From assembly GCF_025263485.1 (NCBI RefSeq), contig NZ_CP079863.1, positions 3,906,001 through 3,970,000 on the forward strand: a stretch of 64,000 nt of DNA, read 5' to 3'. Of this stretch, positions 10,256-20,427 are shown piece after piece. Position numbers and translations under genes: made by a program. The notes beneath the pieces are model-generated. The model saw only the letters and a program-made list of their open reading frames with translations, was not told the DNA's origin and made no database searches. The first letter of the stretch is position 1. Each line of letters starts with the position of its first letter. The stretch comes from Mycobacterium sp. SMC-2. GTDB taxonomy: Bacteria > Actinomycetota > Actinomycetes > Mycobacteriales > Mycobacteriaceae.

Positions 10256-10852
10256 ATGCACCGACACCTGTCCGCAACGTTGAGCGTCGCCGCCGTCGTG
10301 GCGGCGGTCGGAATCTCGGGATGTTCGTCGCATCAGCAACCCCGAATCGCCTCCTCCATGCCCGCGGCGCCGCCGCCCACGTCGAGCACGGTCATCGTCT
10401 CCCCGACTACCCCGCTGCCGACGCCTGAAGCCCTTACCGACATCTTGACCCGGCTCGCCGACCCGAACGTACCCGGGATCAACAAGGTGAGTCTGGTCGA
10501 AGGCGCGACCCCCGAGAGCGCCGAAACCCTGGACAAGTTCACCAACGCGTTGCGCGACAACGGCTACCTGCCCATGACCTTCGTGGCGCACGACATCGCC
10601 TGGTCGGACAAGACCCCCTCCAACGTGGTGGCCAACATCGACGTGAACACCGCCCAGCGGGCCAACGCCAGCTTCCGCTTCCCGATGGAATTCACGCCCT
10701 TCCAAGGCGGTTGGCAATTGTCCCGGCGGACCGCCGAAATGCTGTTGGCACTGGGCAAGTCACCCGCGGTGACGCCGCCACCCAACTCGGCGCCGCCGCC
10801 CGGCCCCGCGCCGGCCCCGGAGCCCGGCCCGACTCCGGGTCCACCCGGTTGA
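10256..10852 (+). CDS. lppK: Lipoprotein LppK (MTB12-like domain)
   Basis: This 198-residue secreted lipoprotein has a type II signal [19 protein letters not shown], with the lipobox ISGC placing the lipidated Cys near residue 23. A proline- and serine-rich linker follows. The folded domain contains [20 protein letters not shown] and [20 protein letters not shown], which match the secreted MTB12/CFP2 fold (LADPNV...NKGSLVEG...QGGWMLSR). The C-terminal 30 residues are almost all Pro, Ala and Gly. The frame is open further upstream to 10010, but only the ATG at 10256 puts the signal peptide at the N-terminus. Ligand and role are unknown. Confidence 0.85.
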   Translation: MHRHLSATLSVAAVVAAVGISGCSSHQQPRIASSMPAAPPPTSSTVIVSPTTPLPTPEALTDILTRLADPNVPGINKVSLVEGATPESAETLDKFTNALRDNGYLPMTFVAHDIAWSDKTPSNVVANIDVNTAQRANASFRFPMEFTPFQGGWQLSRRTAEMLLALGKSPAVTPPPNSAPPPGPAPAPEPGPTPGPPG

Positions 10853-10860
10853 TCCGCGAC

Positions 10861-11154
10861 ATGTGGATCGGCTGGCTGGAGTTCGACGTGTTGCTCGGCG
10901 ACGTCCGATCACTCAAACAAAAGCGGTCGGTGATCCGCCCCGTGGTCGCCGAGCTGCAACGCAAGTTCAGCGTGTCGGCGGCCGAGACGGGTTCGCACGA
11001 GCTGTATCGACGCGCGGGCATCGGCGTGGCCACGGTGTCCGGCGACCGCAGCCACGCGGTCGCGGTCCTGGATGCGGCCGAACGGCTGGTTGCCGCACAC
11101 CCCGAGTTCGAGCTGCTGTCGGTGCGACGGGGTCTGCAGCGCAGCGACGATTAG
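10861..11154 (+). CDS. DUF503 (YlxP-like) protein (Rv2117-like)
   Basis: This 97-residue protein, MWIGWLEFDVLLGDVRSLKQ, has the DUF503 signature KRSVIRPVVAELQRKFSVSAAE followed by GIGVATVSGDRSHAVAVLDAAERLV. Members have a ferredoxin-like fold. They are often near ribosome or translation-factor genes, but no biochemical function is firmly established. The ATG at 10861 lies 8 bases after the lppK stop, so the two are probably co-transcribed. The gene ends seven bases before the converging trmI stop at 11162. Length fits the family. Confidence 0.88.
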   Translation: MWIGWLEFDVLLGDVRSLKQKRSVIRPVVAELQRKFSVSAAETGSHELYRRAGIGVATVSGDRSHAVAVLDAAERLVAAHPEFELLSVRRGLQRSDD

Positions 11155-11161
11155 GGCCTGC

Positions 11162-12064
<903 letters not shown>

Positions 12065-12077
12065 CTACGCTGCGGAC

Positions 12078-12956
12078 ATGACCGACCAGCCGCAGGACCG
12101 CGCGCGGCCGGCTGCAAGGCCGGCGCTGTCCCCGTCGCGGGCGGCGGACTTCAAGCAGTGCCCGCTGCTGTACCGGTTCCGGGCGATCGACCGACTGCCC
12201 GAGGCGCCGTCGGCCGCGCAGCTGCGCGGCTCGGTCGTGCACGCCGCCCTGCAACGGCTCTACGGGCTGCCCGCCGCGCAGCGCGGTCCCGACACCGCGG
12301 TGTCACTGGTCGAGCCGGCCTGGGACCAGGTGATCGCCGCGGCGCCCGAACTGGCCGGCGGATTCGACGCCGAGCAGCGCAGCCAGCTGATCGCCGACGC
12401 CCGAGCGTTGCTCTCCGGCTACTACCGGCTCGAGGACCCGACCCGCTTCGACCCCCAGTGCTGCGAAGAGCGCGTGGAGGTCCAGCTGGCCGACGGCACG
12501 CTGCTGCGCGGATTCATCGATCGGATCGACGTCGCCGCCACCGGGGAGCTGCGCGTGGTCGACTACAAGACCGGCAAGGCGCCGCCGGCCGCGCGTGCCC
12601 TGGCCGAGTTCAAGGCGATGTTCCAGATGAAGTTCTACGCGGTGGCCCTGCTGCGCACGCGTGGCGTGCCGCCCACCCGACTGCGGCTCATCTATCTCGC
12701 CGACGGGCAGGTGTTGGACTACTCCCCAGACCACGACGAGTTGCTGCGCTTCGAGAAGACCCTGATGGCGATCTGGCGTGCCATCCAATCCGCGGGCGAG
12801 ACGGGCGATTTCCGTCCCAGCCAGTCGCGGTTGTGCGACTGGTGCCCCCACCAGCAGCACTGCCCGCTCTTCGGCGGAACGCCACCGGCCTACCCGGGAT
12901 GGCCGGATTATGCACCGGCACAAGGGGTTTCACATCAAACGGAGCCGGCGGCCTGA
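12078..12956 (+). CDS. RecB-family PD-(D/E)XK exonuclease with Fe-S cluster cysteines (Rv2119-like)
   Basis: This 292-residue nuclease begins at an ATG at 12078. LSPSRAADFKQCPLLYRFR and RGSVVHAALQRLYGL form the N-terminal motif. The nuclease core FIDRIDVAATGELRVVDYKTGK carries the D...(D/E)xK residues. Four cysteines (FKQC near residue 30 and LCDWCPHQQHCPLF near the C-terminus) fit the 4Fe-4S staple seen in AddB/Cas4-type nucleases. It is a single nuclease domain without helicase motifs, so it is probably a stand-alone DNA-end or repair exonuclease. Substrate and partner are not shown by the sequence. It has no CRISPR neighbourhood. Confidence 0.88.
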   Translation: MTDQPQDRARPAARPALSPSRAADFKQCPLLYRFRAIDRLPEAPSAAQLRGSVVHAALQRLYGLPAAQRGPDTAVSLVEPAWDQVIAAAPELAGGFDAEQRSQLIADARALLSGYYRLEDPTRFDPQCCEERVEVQLADGTLLRGFIDRIDVAATGELRVVDYKTGKAPPAARALAEFKAMFQMKFYAVALLRTRGVPPTRLRLIYLADGQVLDYSPDHDELLRFEKTLMAIWRAIQSAGETGDFRPSQSRLCDWCPHQQHCPLFGGTPPAYPGWPDYAPAQGVSHQTEPAA

Positions 12957-13206
12957 CCACCCGCCCGCGAGGGTGTCTACGGATTAACCACCACGGAGCC
13001 GGCCCGCCGGCGAGTGCGGTATGCTGTTGTCAACGTTGGCGCCGAATGGCTTGCCAGCGCGTCGTGATCGATTCGTTATTTCTTCTCAGATCCCCGCGGG
13101 GCGCCGAGTCCGAGATGACCAGGTGCGCACCGCACAGCCTCGAGTCGCGGCGATCGACGTTGCCAGACAGGCAATCTCGCTACACCGACGCTAGGGACAT
13201 TGAAAC
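12957..13206 (+). promoter_or_regulatory. 250-bp leader upstream of the DEAD-box helicase gene
   Basis: No ORF of consequence occupies this gap. A TATGCT hexamer at 13020-13025 is a possible -10 box, but no convincing -35 box accompanies it. Downstream lie a perfect palindrome CCCCGCGGGG (near 13096-13105) and a small hairpin, TTGCC at 13160-13164 with GGCAA at 13170-13174. Long structured leaders are common for cold-induced DEAD-box RNA helicases and can mediate autoregulation. That role is an inference here. Confidence 0.35.
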
Positions 13207-14496
13207 ATGCTTGAGGACACAACTTTTGCTCACCTCGGGGTGAGCCAACCGCTGGTTGACGCGCTCGCTAAGGGCGGCGTCCACCGGCCGTTCCCGATCC
13301 AGATTGAGACCCTGCCGGATACGCTTGCCGGCCGCGACGTGTTGGGCCGCGGCAAGACCGGTAGCGGTAAGACGCTGGCCTTCTCGATTCCGCTGGTAAG
13401 CCGGCTCGACGCCGGTGATCGCCGGCCCGGCAAGCCGACCGGATTGGTGTTGGCGCCCACCCGGGAACTGGCGACACAGATCGCCGCGACCATCGAGCCG
13501 CTCGCCGCGGTGCGAGGCCTGCGCGTGACCACCATCTTCGGCGGGGTGTCGCAACACAAGCAGGTCGCGGCGCTGAAGTCGGGTATCGACATCGTCGTCG
13601 CCTGCCCGGGCCGCCTGGAAGATTTGATGAAGCAAGGCATCGTCAAACTGAGCGCGGTCCAGGTCACCGTCATCGATGAGGCCGACCACCTCGCCGACCT
13701 TGGTTTCCTGCCCTCCGTGACCCGTATCTTGGCGGCCACTCCCCGGGTCGGCCAGCGGATGCTGTTCTCGGCCACTCTTGACGCCGCAGTCGACACGCTG
13801 GTGAAGCGATTCCTGAGCAGCCCGGTGACGCGATCGGTCGCAGAACCGAAGACCCCGACTCCCGCGATGACGCATCACCTCTTCTGCGTCGACGGGCCGC
13901 AAGCCAAGAAGGACCTGGTACACCGGTTGGCCGCGGGCGACTCCCGGCGAATCCTCTTCATGCGGACCAAGCACCAGGCCCGGAAGCTGGCCCGCCAGCT
14001 CACCCAATCGGGCATCGCGTCGGTGGAGTTGCATGGCAACCTTTCCCAAGCCGTGCGCGACCGGAACCTGGCGGCGTTCGCCGCCGGTCAGGCGCGAGTG
14101 CTGGTCGCGACCGACATCGCCGCGCGCGGCGTGCACGTGGACAACATCGAGCTGGTGGTCCACGTCGACCCGCCGCCGGAGCACAAGGCCTACCTGCACC
14201 GCTCCGGCCGCACGGCCCGGGCCGGCGCCTCCGGCGACGTGGTCACCATCGTGCTGCCCGAGCAACGCCGGGACGCCGAATCGATGATGCGCAAGGCGGC
14301 CATCCGCGCCGTTCCCCAGCAGGTCACCGCGGCCTCCCCCGTCATCCATGCCCTGGCCGGCCGGGCCGCGCCCCGCGAAGTCGTCGCGCAGCCTTCGGCG
14401 ACGGTCCGTCGGTCCGGGGCCGCCGCCCCGCACGGCCCGTCGGCCGCGCGTCCCAGGCGGCGCCGGTCACGTCGCCCCGCCGCCGCGTCGCGATAA
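13207..14496 (+). CDS. DEAD-box ATP-dependent RNA helicase (RhlE/CshA-like)
   Basis: This 429-residue SF2 helicase has all core motifs. They are the Q motif (FAHLGVSQPLVDALAKGGVHRPFPIQ), motif I GRGKTGSGKT, Ia APTRELATQ, II VIDEADHLADLG, III FSATL, IV ILFMRTKHQ, V ATDIAARGVHVD and VI HRSGRTARAG. Motif II is DEAD as expected. The C-terminal about 60 residues are basic (RRSGAAAPHG ... RPRRRRSRRPAAASR) and probably bind RNA. It acts in RNA unwinding or remodelling and ribosome assembly. M. tuberculosis has no helicase at this position between Rv2119 and Rv2120c, so this is an extra gene relative to that species. AGGGA nine bases upstream supports the ATG. Confidence 0.93.
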   Translation: MLEDTTFAHLGVSQPLVDALAKGGVHRPFPIQIETLPDTLAGRDVLGRGKTGSGKTLAFSIPLVSRLDAGDRRPGKPTGLVLAPTRELATQIAATIEPLAAVRGLRVTTIFGGVSQHKQVAALKSGIDIVVACPGRLEDLMKQGIVKLSAVQVTVIDEADHLADLGFLPSVTRILAATPRVGQRMLFSATLDAAVDTLVKRFLSSPVTRSVAEPKTPTPAMTHHLFCVDGPQAKKDLVHRLAAGDSRRILFMRTKHQARKLARQLTQSGIASVELHGNLSQAVRDRNLAAFAAGQARVLVATDIAARGVHVDNIELVVHVDPPPEHKAYLHRSGRTARAGASGDVVTIVLPEQRRDAESMMRKAAIRAVPQQVTAASPVIHALAGRAAPREVVAQPSATVRRSGAAAPHGPSAARPRRRRSRRPAAASR

Positions 14497-14502
14497 CGCA
14501 CA

Positions 14503-14620
14503 GCCACTAGCCCGATGGTGGCGACCCGCAGCGCCCGGCTACGCCGCGCTTGCGATCGCCACTAGCCCGATGGTGGCGACCCGCAGCGCCCGGCTACGCC
14601 GCGCTTGCGATCGCCACTAG
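14503..14620. repeat. Tandem repeat, two 55-bp units plus 8 bases
   Basis: Units run 14503-14557 and 14558-14612 and are identical, starting GCCACTAGCCCGATGGTG. A third partial copy (GCCACTAG) ends at 14620 and contains the stop codon of the downstream minus-strand flavoprotein gene. The core CGGCTACGCCGCGCTTGC also occurs three times at 37404-37553. The repeat fills the gap between two convergent genes. Confidence 0.9.
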
Positions 14621-15987
14621 GCCAGGGGTGTCATCTCCTGCAGCATCGTGGGAATGAGCTCGCTGACGGTGGGATGGATGTGCATGGTGCGCGCCAGCGT
14701 GGTGTAGGGCGCTTTGGCCGACATGATGTCCAGGACCTCGTGAACGGCCTCGTCGCCACCGACACCGAAAATGGCCGCCCCCAAGATCTCTCGCGTGTCG
14801 GCGTCCACCACGACCTTCATAAAACCTTGCGTCTCACCCTTTTCCACCGCCCGGCCGACCCTTGTCATCGGCCGCTTACCGACCAGCGCGCGGCGCCCCG
14901 ACGCGCGGACCTGATCGACGGTCATCCCGGCCCGCCCCAGCGGTGGGTCGATGTAGAGCGCATACGTGGTGATGCGGTCGCTGACCCGGCGCGGATCGCC
15001 GTCGAGCAGGTTGGCGGCGACGATCTCAAAATCGTTGTAGGAGGTGTGGGTGAAGGCGCCCTTGCCGTTGCAGTCGCCCATAGCCCAGATGTGGTCGACG
15101 TTGGTCTTGAGCTGGTCGTCGACCACGATGTAGCCACGGGCGTCGGTCTGCACACCGGCCGCCTCGAGCCCGAGGTCGTCGGTGTTGGGTCGCCGGCCCA
15201 CGGCCAGCAGCAGGTGACTCCCCGCGATCGGGGCGGCGCCCGCGCTCGGTGTCAGTTCAAAACCGTTACCGGTCTTGGTGATTCGCACGTCATCGGCGCC
15301 CACGACGACCTCGACACCCTCGCCCTCCAGGATGCTCCGGACCGTGTCGGACACGTCCTCGTCCTCGCGGGACGCCAGCCGTGAACCCCGCTCGACGACG
15401 GTCACCCGGGCGCCGAAGCGCCGGTACATCTGCGCGAACTCCAGCGCGATGTAGCTTCCGCCGAGGATGACGAGATGGGTTGGCAGCGTGTCGAGTTCGA
15501 GGATCGAGACGTTGGTGAGGAACTCGACGTCGGACAGGCCCGGGATATCCGGCACCACCGCCCGGCCGCCGACGTTGAGAAAGATCCGGTCGCCGCGCAG
15601 GAGCTCGTCGTTGACGCGCACGGTATGCGGATCGGCGAAACGGGCGTGCCCGCGAAAGACGGTGCAGCCCGCCATGCCCGCCAACCAGTCCTCGACGCCC
15701 TTCCGGTCGCCCAACATGATCTCGTCTTTGCGCGCCTTGACTTTGGCCATGTCCACGCTGACCGGTCCGGTCGTCACACCGAAGTCGGCGCCGCGGCGCG
15801 CGAGGTGAGCGGCGTAGGCGCTGGCCACCAGCGTCTTGGTCGGGATGCATCCGGTGTTGACGCAGGTACCGCCGATCAGTTTGCGCTCCACCAGCGCGAC
15901 CCGCTGCCCGGCCGCCGTCAGTCGCCCCGCCAGCGGTGGGCCGGCCTGTCCGGCGCCGACGATGATCGCGTCGAAATGCCCTGTCAC
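14617..15987 (-). CDS. RclA/MerA-like FAD-dependent pyridine nucleotide-disulfide oxidoreductase
   Basis: This 456-residue class I flavoprotein disulfide reductase has an FAD-binding GXGXXG-type motif (AIIVGAGQAGPPLAGRL). The redox pair CVNTGC is followed by IPTKTLV. The NAD(P)-binding region is LVILGGSYIALEFAQMYRRFG, the second FAD motif is NVDHIWAMGDCNG, and the dimerisation end is HPTVSELIPTML. GCIPTKTLV and the overall layout resemble E. coli RclA and mercuric reductase-like proteins more than lipoamide dehydrogenase. There is no MerA-type C-terminal Cys-Cys pair, so mercury reduction is unlikely. It overlaps the DUF4126 gene upstream by four bases. A role in oxidant, chlorine or metal stress is an inference. 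Confidence 0.85.
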   Translation of the reverse strand: MTGHFDAIIVGAGQAGPPLAGRLTAAGQRVALVERKLIGGTCVNTGCIPTKTLVASAYAAHLARRGADFGVTTGPVSVDMAKVKARKDEIMLGDRKGVEDWLAGMAGCTVFRGHARFADPHTVRVNDELLRGDRIFLNVGGRAVVPDIPGLSDVEFLTNVSILELDTLPTHLVILGGSYIALEFAQMYRRFGARVTVVERGSRLASREDEDVSDTVRSILEGEGVEVVVGADDVRITKTGNGFELTPSAGAAPIAGSHLLLAVGRRPNTDDLGLEAAGVQTDARGYIVVDDQLKTNVDHIWAMGDCNGKGAFTHTSYNDFEIVAANLLDGDPRRVSDRITTYALYIDPPLGRAGMTVDQVRASGRRALVGKRPMTRVGRAVEKGETQGFMKVVVDADTREILGAAIFGVGGDEAVHEVLDIMSAKAPYTTLARTMHIHPTVSELIPTMLQEMTPLA

Positions 15988-16493
15988 TTAACCGCTGTCA
16001 GCAAGTATTCCGTCAGCACGTGACCCGTGACCGCGGCGACGGCGAACCCGCCCACGACCGCGACGAGGTCCTCCACCAGCGCGATGGGCAGGTCCTTGCC
16101 GGCCACTCCGGCCAGGCGCTTGCGCGCCTGATACCCGCCGAGCGTGCCCAGCACCGCGCCGATGACGCCGGCCCCGAGCGCGGAAAACGTCCAGTGCGGC
16201 CATGCGCCGAGCACCGCGCCCGCCAGCCCGCCCATGACGATCCGGGCGGCGAAGACCGGCGGCGCCGTGCACGCCGGCGTCTTGGGCAGCTTGTCGTTGA
16301 TTAGTTCGACTACGGCGAGAACGGTGAAAACGATGACCATGATGATGTTGGCTATCCAGGACGCCCAAGTGCCATGCAGGTCGATCCAACCGAGGTAGGC
16401 CGCCCAGGCGACCACGGCGGGGGCCGTCAGCGAACGCAACCCCGCGACGACACCAATCAGTAAAGCCAGCAGCAGAATAAGCGCGTGTGTCAC
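15984..16493 (-). CDS. DUF4126-family membrane protein (Rv2120c-like)
   Basis: This 169-residue small integral membrane protein has at least four hydrophobic segments. They are ALILLLALLIGVVAGLRSLT, WIANIIMVIVFTVLAVVELI, GAVLGAWPHWTFSALGAGVIG and LVEDLVAVVGGFAVAAVTGH. The pattern (GLRSLTAPA early, LINDKLPKTP in the middle, G-rich repeats) fits DUF4126, of unknown function. The frame is open to 16526, but AGGAGG stands five bases before the GTG at 16493, which fixes the start as VTHALILLL. It shares a four-base overlap with the RclA-like gene downstream, so the two are co-expressed. Confidence 0.83.
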   Translation of the reverse strand: MTHALILLLALLIGVVAGLRSLTAPAVVAWAAYLGWIDLHGTWASWIANIIMVIVFTVLAVVELINDKLPKTPACTAPPVFAARIVMGGLAGAVLGAWPHWTFSALGAGVIGAVLGTLGGYQARKRLAGVAGKDLPIALVEDLVAVVGGFAVAAVTGHVLTEYLLTAVK

Positions 16494-16607
16494 GAAAACC
16501 CTCCTGGGGATCGAACAGCCCGGCAACGTAAGGGACGACGGCCCATGGGGGTAACACGGGCAACAGCCCTAGGCGGACGCTAACACAGCCGCGCCGACAC
16601 CGGTCGA

Positions 16608-17749
<1,142 letters not shown>

Positions 17750-17803
17750 GCGGCGGCCAGCAAAGTCACCTCGGTTTCGCTCGAACGAGGTTTCGAGCCC
17801 GGC

Positions 17804-18406
17804 TCAATCGAATCCGGCGAGAGTGATCCGCAGCGCTTCCTCCAGCTGCGCGTGAAAGGGTGGGCTTGCGGCGATATCCGAGGTTAGCCAACCGTCGAGA
17901 ACGAATTGCACTGTCGCCAAACTGGTATGCACCAACAACGCCGGCCGGATGTCAACGCCCGCATCGACACCCATCCGGTATGCGACTTGCTCGATCAGCC
18001 TGCCGTGGTCGGTTTCGCTGACCAGCACGGATTTGTTCAGTAGGTGGGGTGCGGTTGCCACGGCGTTACGCCACAGTTCAAGGTTGTCAACGGCGCTGAC
18101 ATCCTTGGCGTGCGTGACAAACAGCTGGATCAACGCTTCGACCGCAGACTCCTGTGGCGGCCGTGCGCTATAGGAGCCCACGATCTCGGCGGCCGCCTCC
18201 CGGACCGGATCGACCAGCAGACCCTCCTTGGTGGGCGCGTACCGGAAATAGGTGCTGATGGAAATCCCGGCGGCCGCGGCGATGTCCTCGGTCGTCACCG
18301 CCTCGAAGCCGCGCTTGGCGAAAAGCCGTTGTGCGGTCTGCTGGATCTGGGAGAGCAGCGCGGCGCGGCGTCGGTCCCGCAGCGAACCGGTGTTTGCTGA
18401 GGGCAT
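17804..18406 (-). CDS. TetR/AcrR-family transcriptional regulator, divergent from the mce operon
   Basis: This 200-residue regulator has an N-terminal helix-turn-helix at about residues 15-65 (LLSQIQQTAQRLFAKRGFEA then VTTEDIAAAAGISISTYFRY). The variable ligand-binding domain follows. The C-terminal domain contains LELWRNAVATAPHLL and HTSLATVQFVLDGWL, as in many mycobacterial TetR proteins with a TetR_C_17-like domain. It faces the mce operon across a 305-bp intergenic region and is the most likely local repressor, comparable in role to Mce3R. hisE follows on the same strand. The effector is unknown. Confidence 0.88.
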   Translation of the reverse strand: MPSANTGSLRDRRRAALLSQIQQTAQRLFAKRGFEAVTTEDIAAAAGISISTYFRYAPTKEGLLVDPVREAAAEIVGSYSARPPQESAVEALIQLFVTHAKDVSAVDNLELWRNAVATAPHLLNKSVLVSETDHGRLIEQVAYRMGVDAGVDIRPALLVHTSLATVQFVLDGWLTSDIAASPPFHAQLEEALRITLAGFD

Positions 18407-18711
18407 GCCATCACCTTCGTCAATCCGACATTGGAACCTCGCGGTGCCGTCCAGCGACGAACTCAGATGAGTGACTCTACACTATTGAAAGTCCCTATCA
18501 AGTAGGCTAATGTGATGCGGCACACACCGACGAACTGCGGGGTCACCGGGCTTGTCGACACTATTTTAATAAGGATGAGCTTCAGCGACGCCCGAAGTCG
18601 TCAGCCCGGCACTCAGGAATTCAAGGGCGGGGAGAGCGCCGATGGCAGCGGCAGCTGTTACTCGACGGCGTGCGACATGAGTTTGCTGGACGGACCACGG
18701 ACCACGCCGCT
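18407..18711. promoter_or_regulatory. Divergent regulatory region between tetR and the mce operon
   Basis: This 305-bp stretch has no supported gene and is less GC-rich than its surroundings. A good SigA-type promoter facing the mce operon is TTGAAA at 18485-18490, a 17-base spacer, then TAATGT at 18508-18513. The octamer ACACTATT occurs near 18479 and again near 18558. An imperfect dyad (GACTCTA ... GAAAGTC) straddles the -35 box and is a candidate TetR operator. The operator assignment is weak. Confidence 0.45.
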
Positions 18712-19551
18712 ATGACGACACAACTCGATGGCGTCATGGCCGTTCGGAACTGGTCGGTCGGGTACGTCAAACGTCACCCGGTCGCCTCGCTGACGACGGT
18801 TGGCGAACAGTTCGTTTTGGGGGTGCGCACCGTCCAATATCTCTTCTTCGACCTGTTGACCGGGCGATTCCAATGGCAAGAGTTCGTCCGCCAGGGCGCG
18901 TTCATGGCCGGCACCGCCGTATTGCCGACCATCCTGGTGTCGCTGCCGATCAGCGTTACCCTCTCCATCCAGTTCGCGCTGCTGGCCGGCCAGGTCGGGG
19001 CCACGTCTCTGGCCGGGGCCGCCAGCGGGCTCGCGGTCATCCGGCAGGGGGCGTCACTGGTGGCCGCGGTGCTCATGGCGTCGGCCGTCGGGTCGGCCAT
19101 CACCGCCGACCTGGGTTCGCGAAAGATGCGCGAAGAAACCGACGCGATGGAGGTGATGGGCGTCTCGGTGATTCGCCGTCTGGTCGTCCCCCGACTTGCC
19201 GCGGCGGTGATGATCGGCGTCGCCCTCACCGGCGTCGTGTGCTTCGCCGGATTCTTCGCGAGCTACATGTTCAACGTCTACTTCCAGAACGGGGCGCCGG
19301 GCAGCTTCGTGTCGACGTTCGCGTCGTTCGCGACGATCGGCGACATGATCTTGGCGCTGGTGAAGGCGATCGTGTTCGGCGCGATCGTGGCCATCGTGTC
19401 GAGCCAAAAAGGCTTGTCCACCGAGGGCGGACCGACGGGCGTCGCGAACTCGGTGAACGCGGCGGTCGTCGAAGCGATCCTGCTGCTGATGATCGTCAAC
19501 GTCGCCATCAGCCAGCTCTACATCATGTTGTCGCCCAGGACGGGACTGTGA
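18712..19551 (+). CDS. yrbEA: YrbEA, Mce-system ABC-type permease subunit
   Basis: This 279-residue integral membrane protein of the MlaE/YrbE family has about five to six membrane segments. It carries the conserved EE-loop MREETDAMEVMGVSVIRRLVVPR, which contacts the ATPase (MceG, encoded elsewhere in mycobacterial genomes). With YrbEB it forms the permease of an Mce lipid or sterol importer. The frame starts with GTG at 18670, and internal ATGs lie at 18712 (MTTQLDGVM) and 18733. I chose 18712, which resembles the MTT start of other YrbEA proteins, but the exact start is uncertain. It is the first gene of the mce operon. Confidence 0.9.
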   Translation: MTTQLDGVMAVRNWSVGYVKRHPVASLTTVGEQFVLGVRTVQYLFFDLLTGRFQWQEFVRQGAFMAGTAVLPTILVSLPISVTLSIQFALLAGQVGATSLAGAASGLAVIRQGASLVAAVLMASAVGSAITADLGSRKMREETDAMEVMGVSVIRRLVVPRLAAAVMIGVALTGVVCFAGFFASYMFNVYFQNGAPGSFVSTFASFATIGDMILALVKAIVFGAIVAIVSSQKGLSTEGGPTGVANSVNAAVVEAILLLMIVNVAISQLYIMLSPRTGL

Positions 19552-19552
19552 C

Positions 19553-20416
19553 GTGACGGCGTCCACCTATCAACCGTTCGCACCGATTTCGGTCCCGCTC
19601 CTCCGGCTCTACCGCCGGGGAAGAGTGCCGATCATCCGGCTCGGCCATCTGCTGGTCTTCTTCGTCCGGGCGCTGGTCACCGTGCCGCTTGCCTTGCGCC
19701 AGTACCGCGGCGAGTTTTTGCGGCTGCTGTCGAACATCACCTGGGGCAACGGCTCAATCGTGGTGGGTGGCGGCACCGCCGGTGTGGCCGTTGTGCTCGG
19801 TGTGACCGTCGGCGCGCTCGTCGGCATCGAGGGCTACAACTTTCTGGATCTGCTCGGTCTCGGGCCCGCCACCGGGTTCGTCTCCTCGTTGGTCAACACC
19901 CGCGAGCTGGCCCCGCTGATGGCATCGCTCGCGTTCGCCATGCAAGGCGGCTGCCGCTTCACCGCCCAGCTCGGATCCATGCGCATCGCCGAGGAGATCG
20001 ACGCACTGGAATCGATTGCGATCCGCCCGATCCCCTACCTGGTGACCACCAGGCTGATCGCCTCGGTGGTGGCCATAGTCCCGCTGTACGCCGCGTGCCT
20101 GGCGATCGGCTACCTGAGCACGCAAGTGGTGGTGGGAATCGGCAGTGGCGGCTCGACCGGCTCCTACCTGCACTACTTCACGCTGATGCTGGCCGGGCAG
20201 GACATCGTCTATTCCTTGATCAAGGCGGTCATCTTCGTCTGGATCGCATCCACGATCCAGTGCTACTACGGGTACTACGCGGGCGGCGGCCCCGAGGGCG
20301 TCGGCGTCGCCGCCGGACACGGCATGCGAGCCAGCATCACCGTCGTCATCATCGTGAACATGTTGCTCACCATGGCGCTGTGGGGCGTTGACTCCGGCGC
20401 TAGGTTCGGCGGGTAG
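19553..20416 (+). CDS. yrbEB: YrbEB, Mce-system permease subunit
   Basis: This 287-residue MlaE/YrbE-family membrane protein begins at a GTG one base after the yrbEA stop, which implies translational coupling. The EE-loop IAEEIDALESIAIRPIPYLVTTR is intact. Membrane segments include GTAGVAVVLGVTVGALVGIE and LIASVVAIVPLYAACLAIGY. The C-terminus, GMRASITVVIIVNMLLTMAL, is typical of YrbEB. It pairs with YrbEA as the transmembrane part of the transporter. Confidence 0.93.
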   Translation: MTASTYQPFAPISVPLLRLYRRGRVPIIRLGHLLVFFVRALVTVPLALRQYRGEFLRLLSNITWGNGSIVVGGGTAGVAVVLGVTVGALVGIEGYNFLDLLGLGPATGFVSSLVNTRELAPLMASLAFAMQGGCRFTAQLGSMRIAEEIDALESIAIRPIPYLVTTRLIASVVAIVPLYAACLAIGYLSTQVVVGIGSGGSTGSYLHYFTLMLAGQDIVYSLIKAVIFVWIASTIQCYYGYYAGGGPEGVGVAAGHGMRASITVVIIVNMLLTMALWGVDSGARFGG

Positions 20417-20427
20417 GTCGGTGGAAA

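Noticed and set aside
12078..12956. Cas4-like nuclease suggesting a CRISPR system
   Set aside because: Fe-S RecB-type nuclease motifs are present, but no repeats-spacers or other cas genes occur in the window, and the gene is a conserved mycobacterial housekeeping locus.
14617..15987. Mercuric reductase (merA)
   Set aside because: Lacks the N-terminal HMA domain and the C-terminal vicinal Cys pair; no mer operon nearby; RclA-like annotation fits better.
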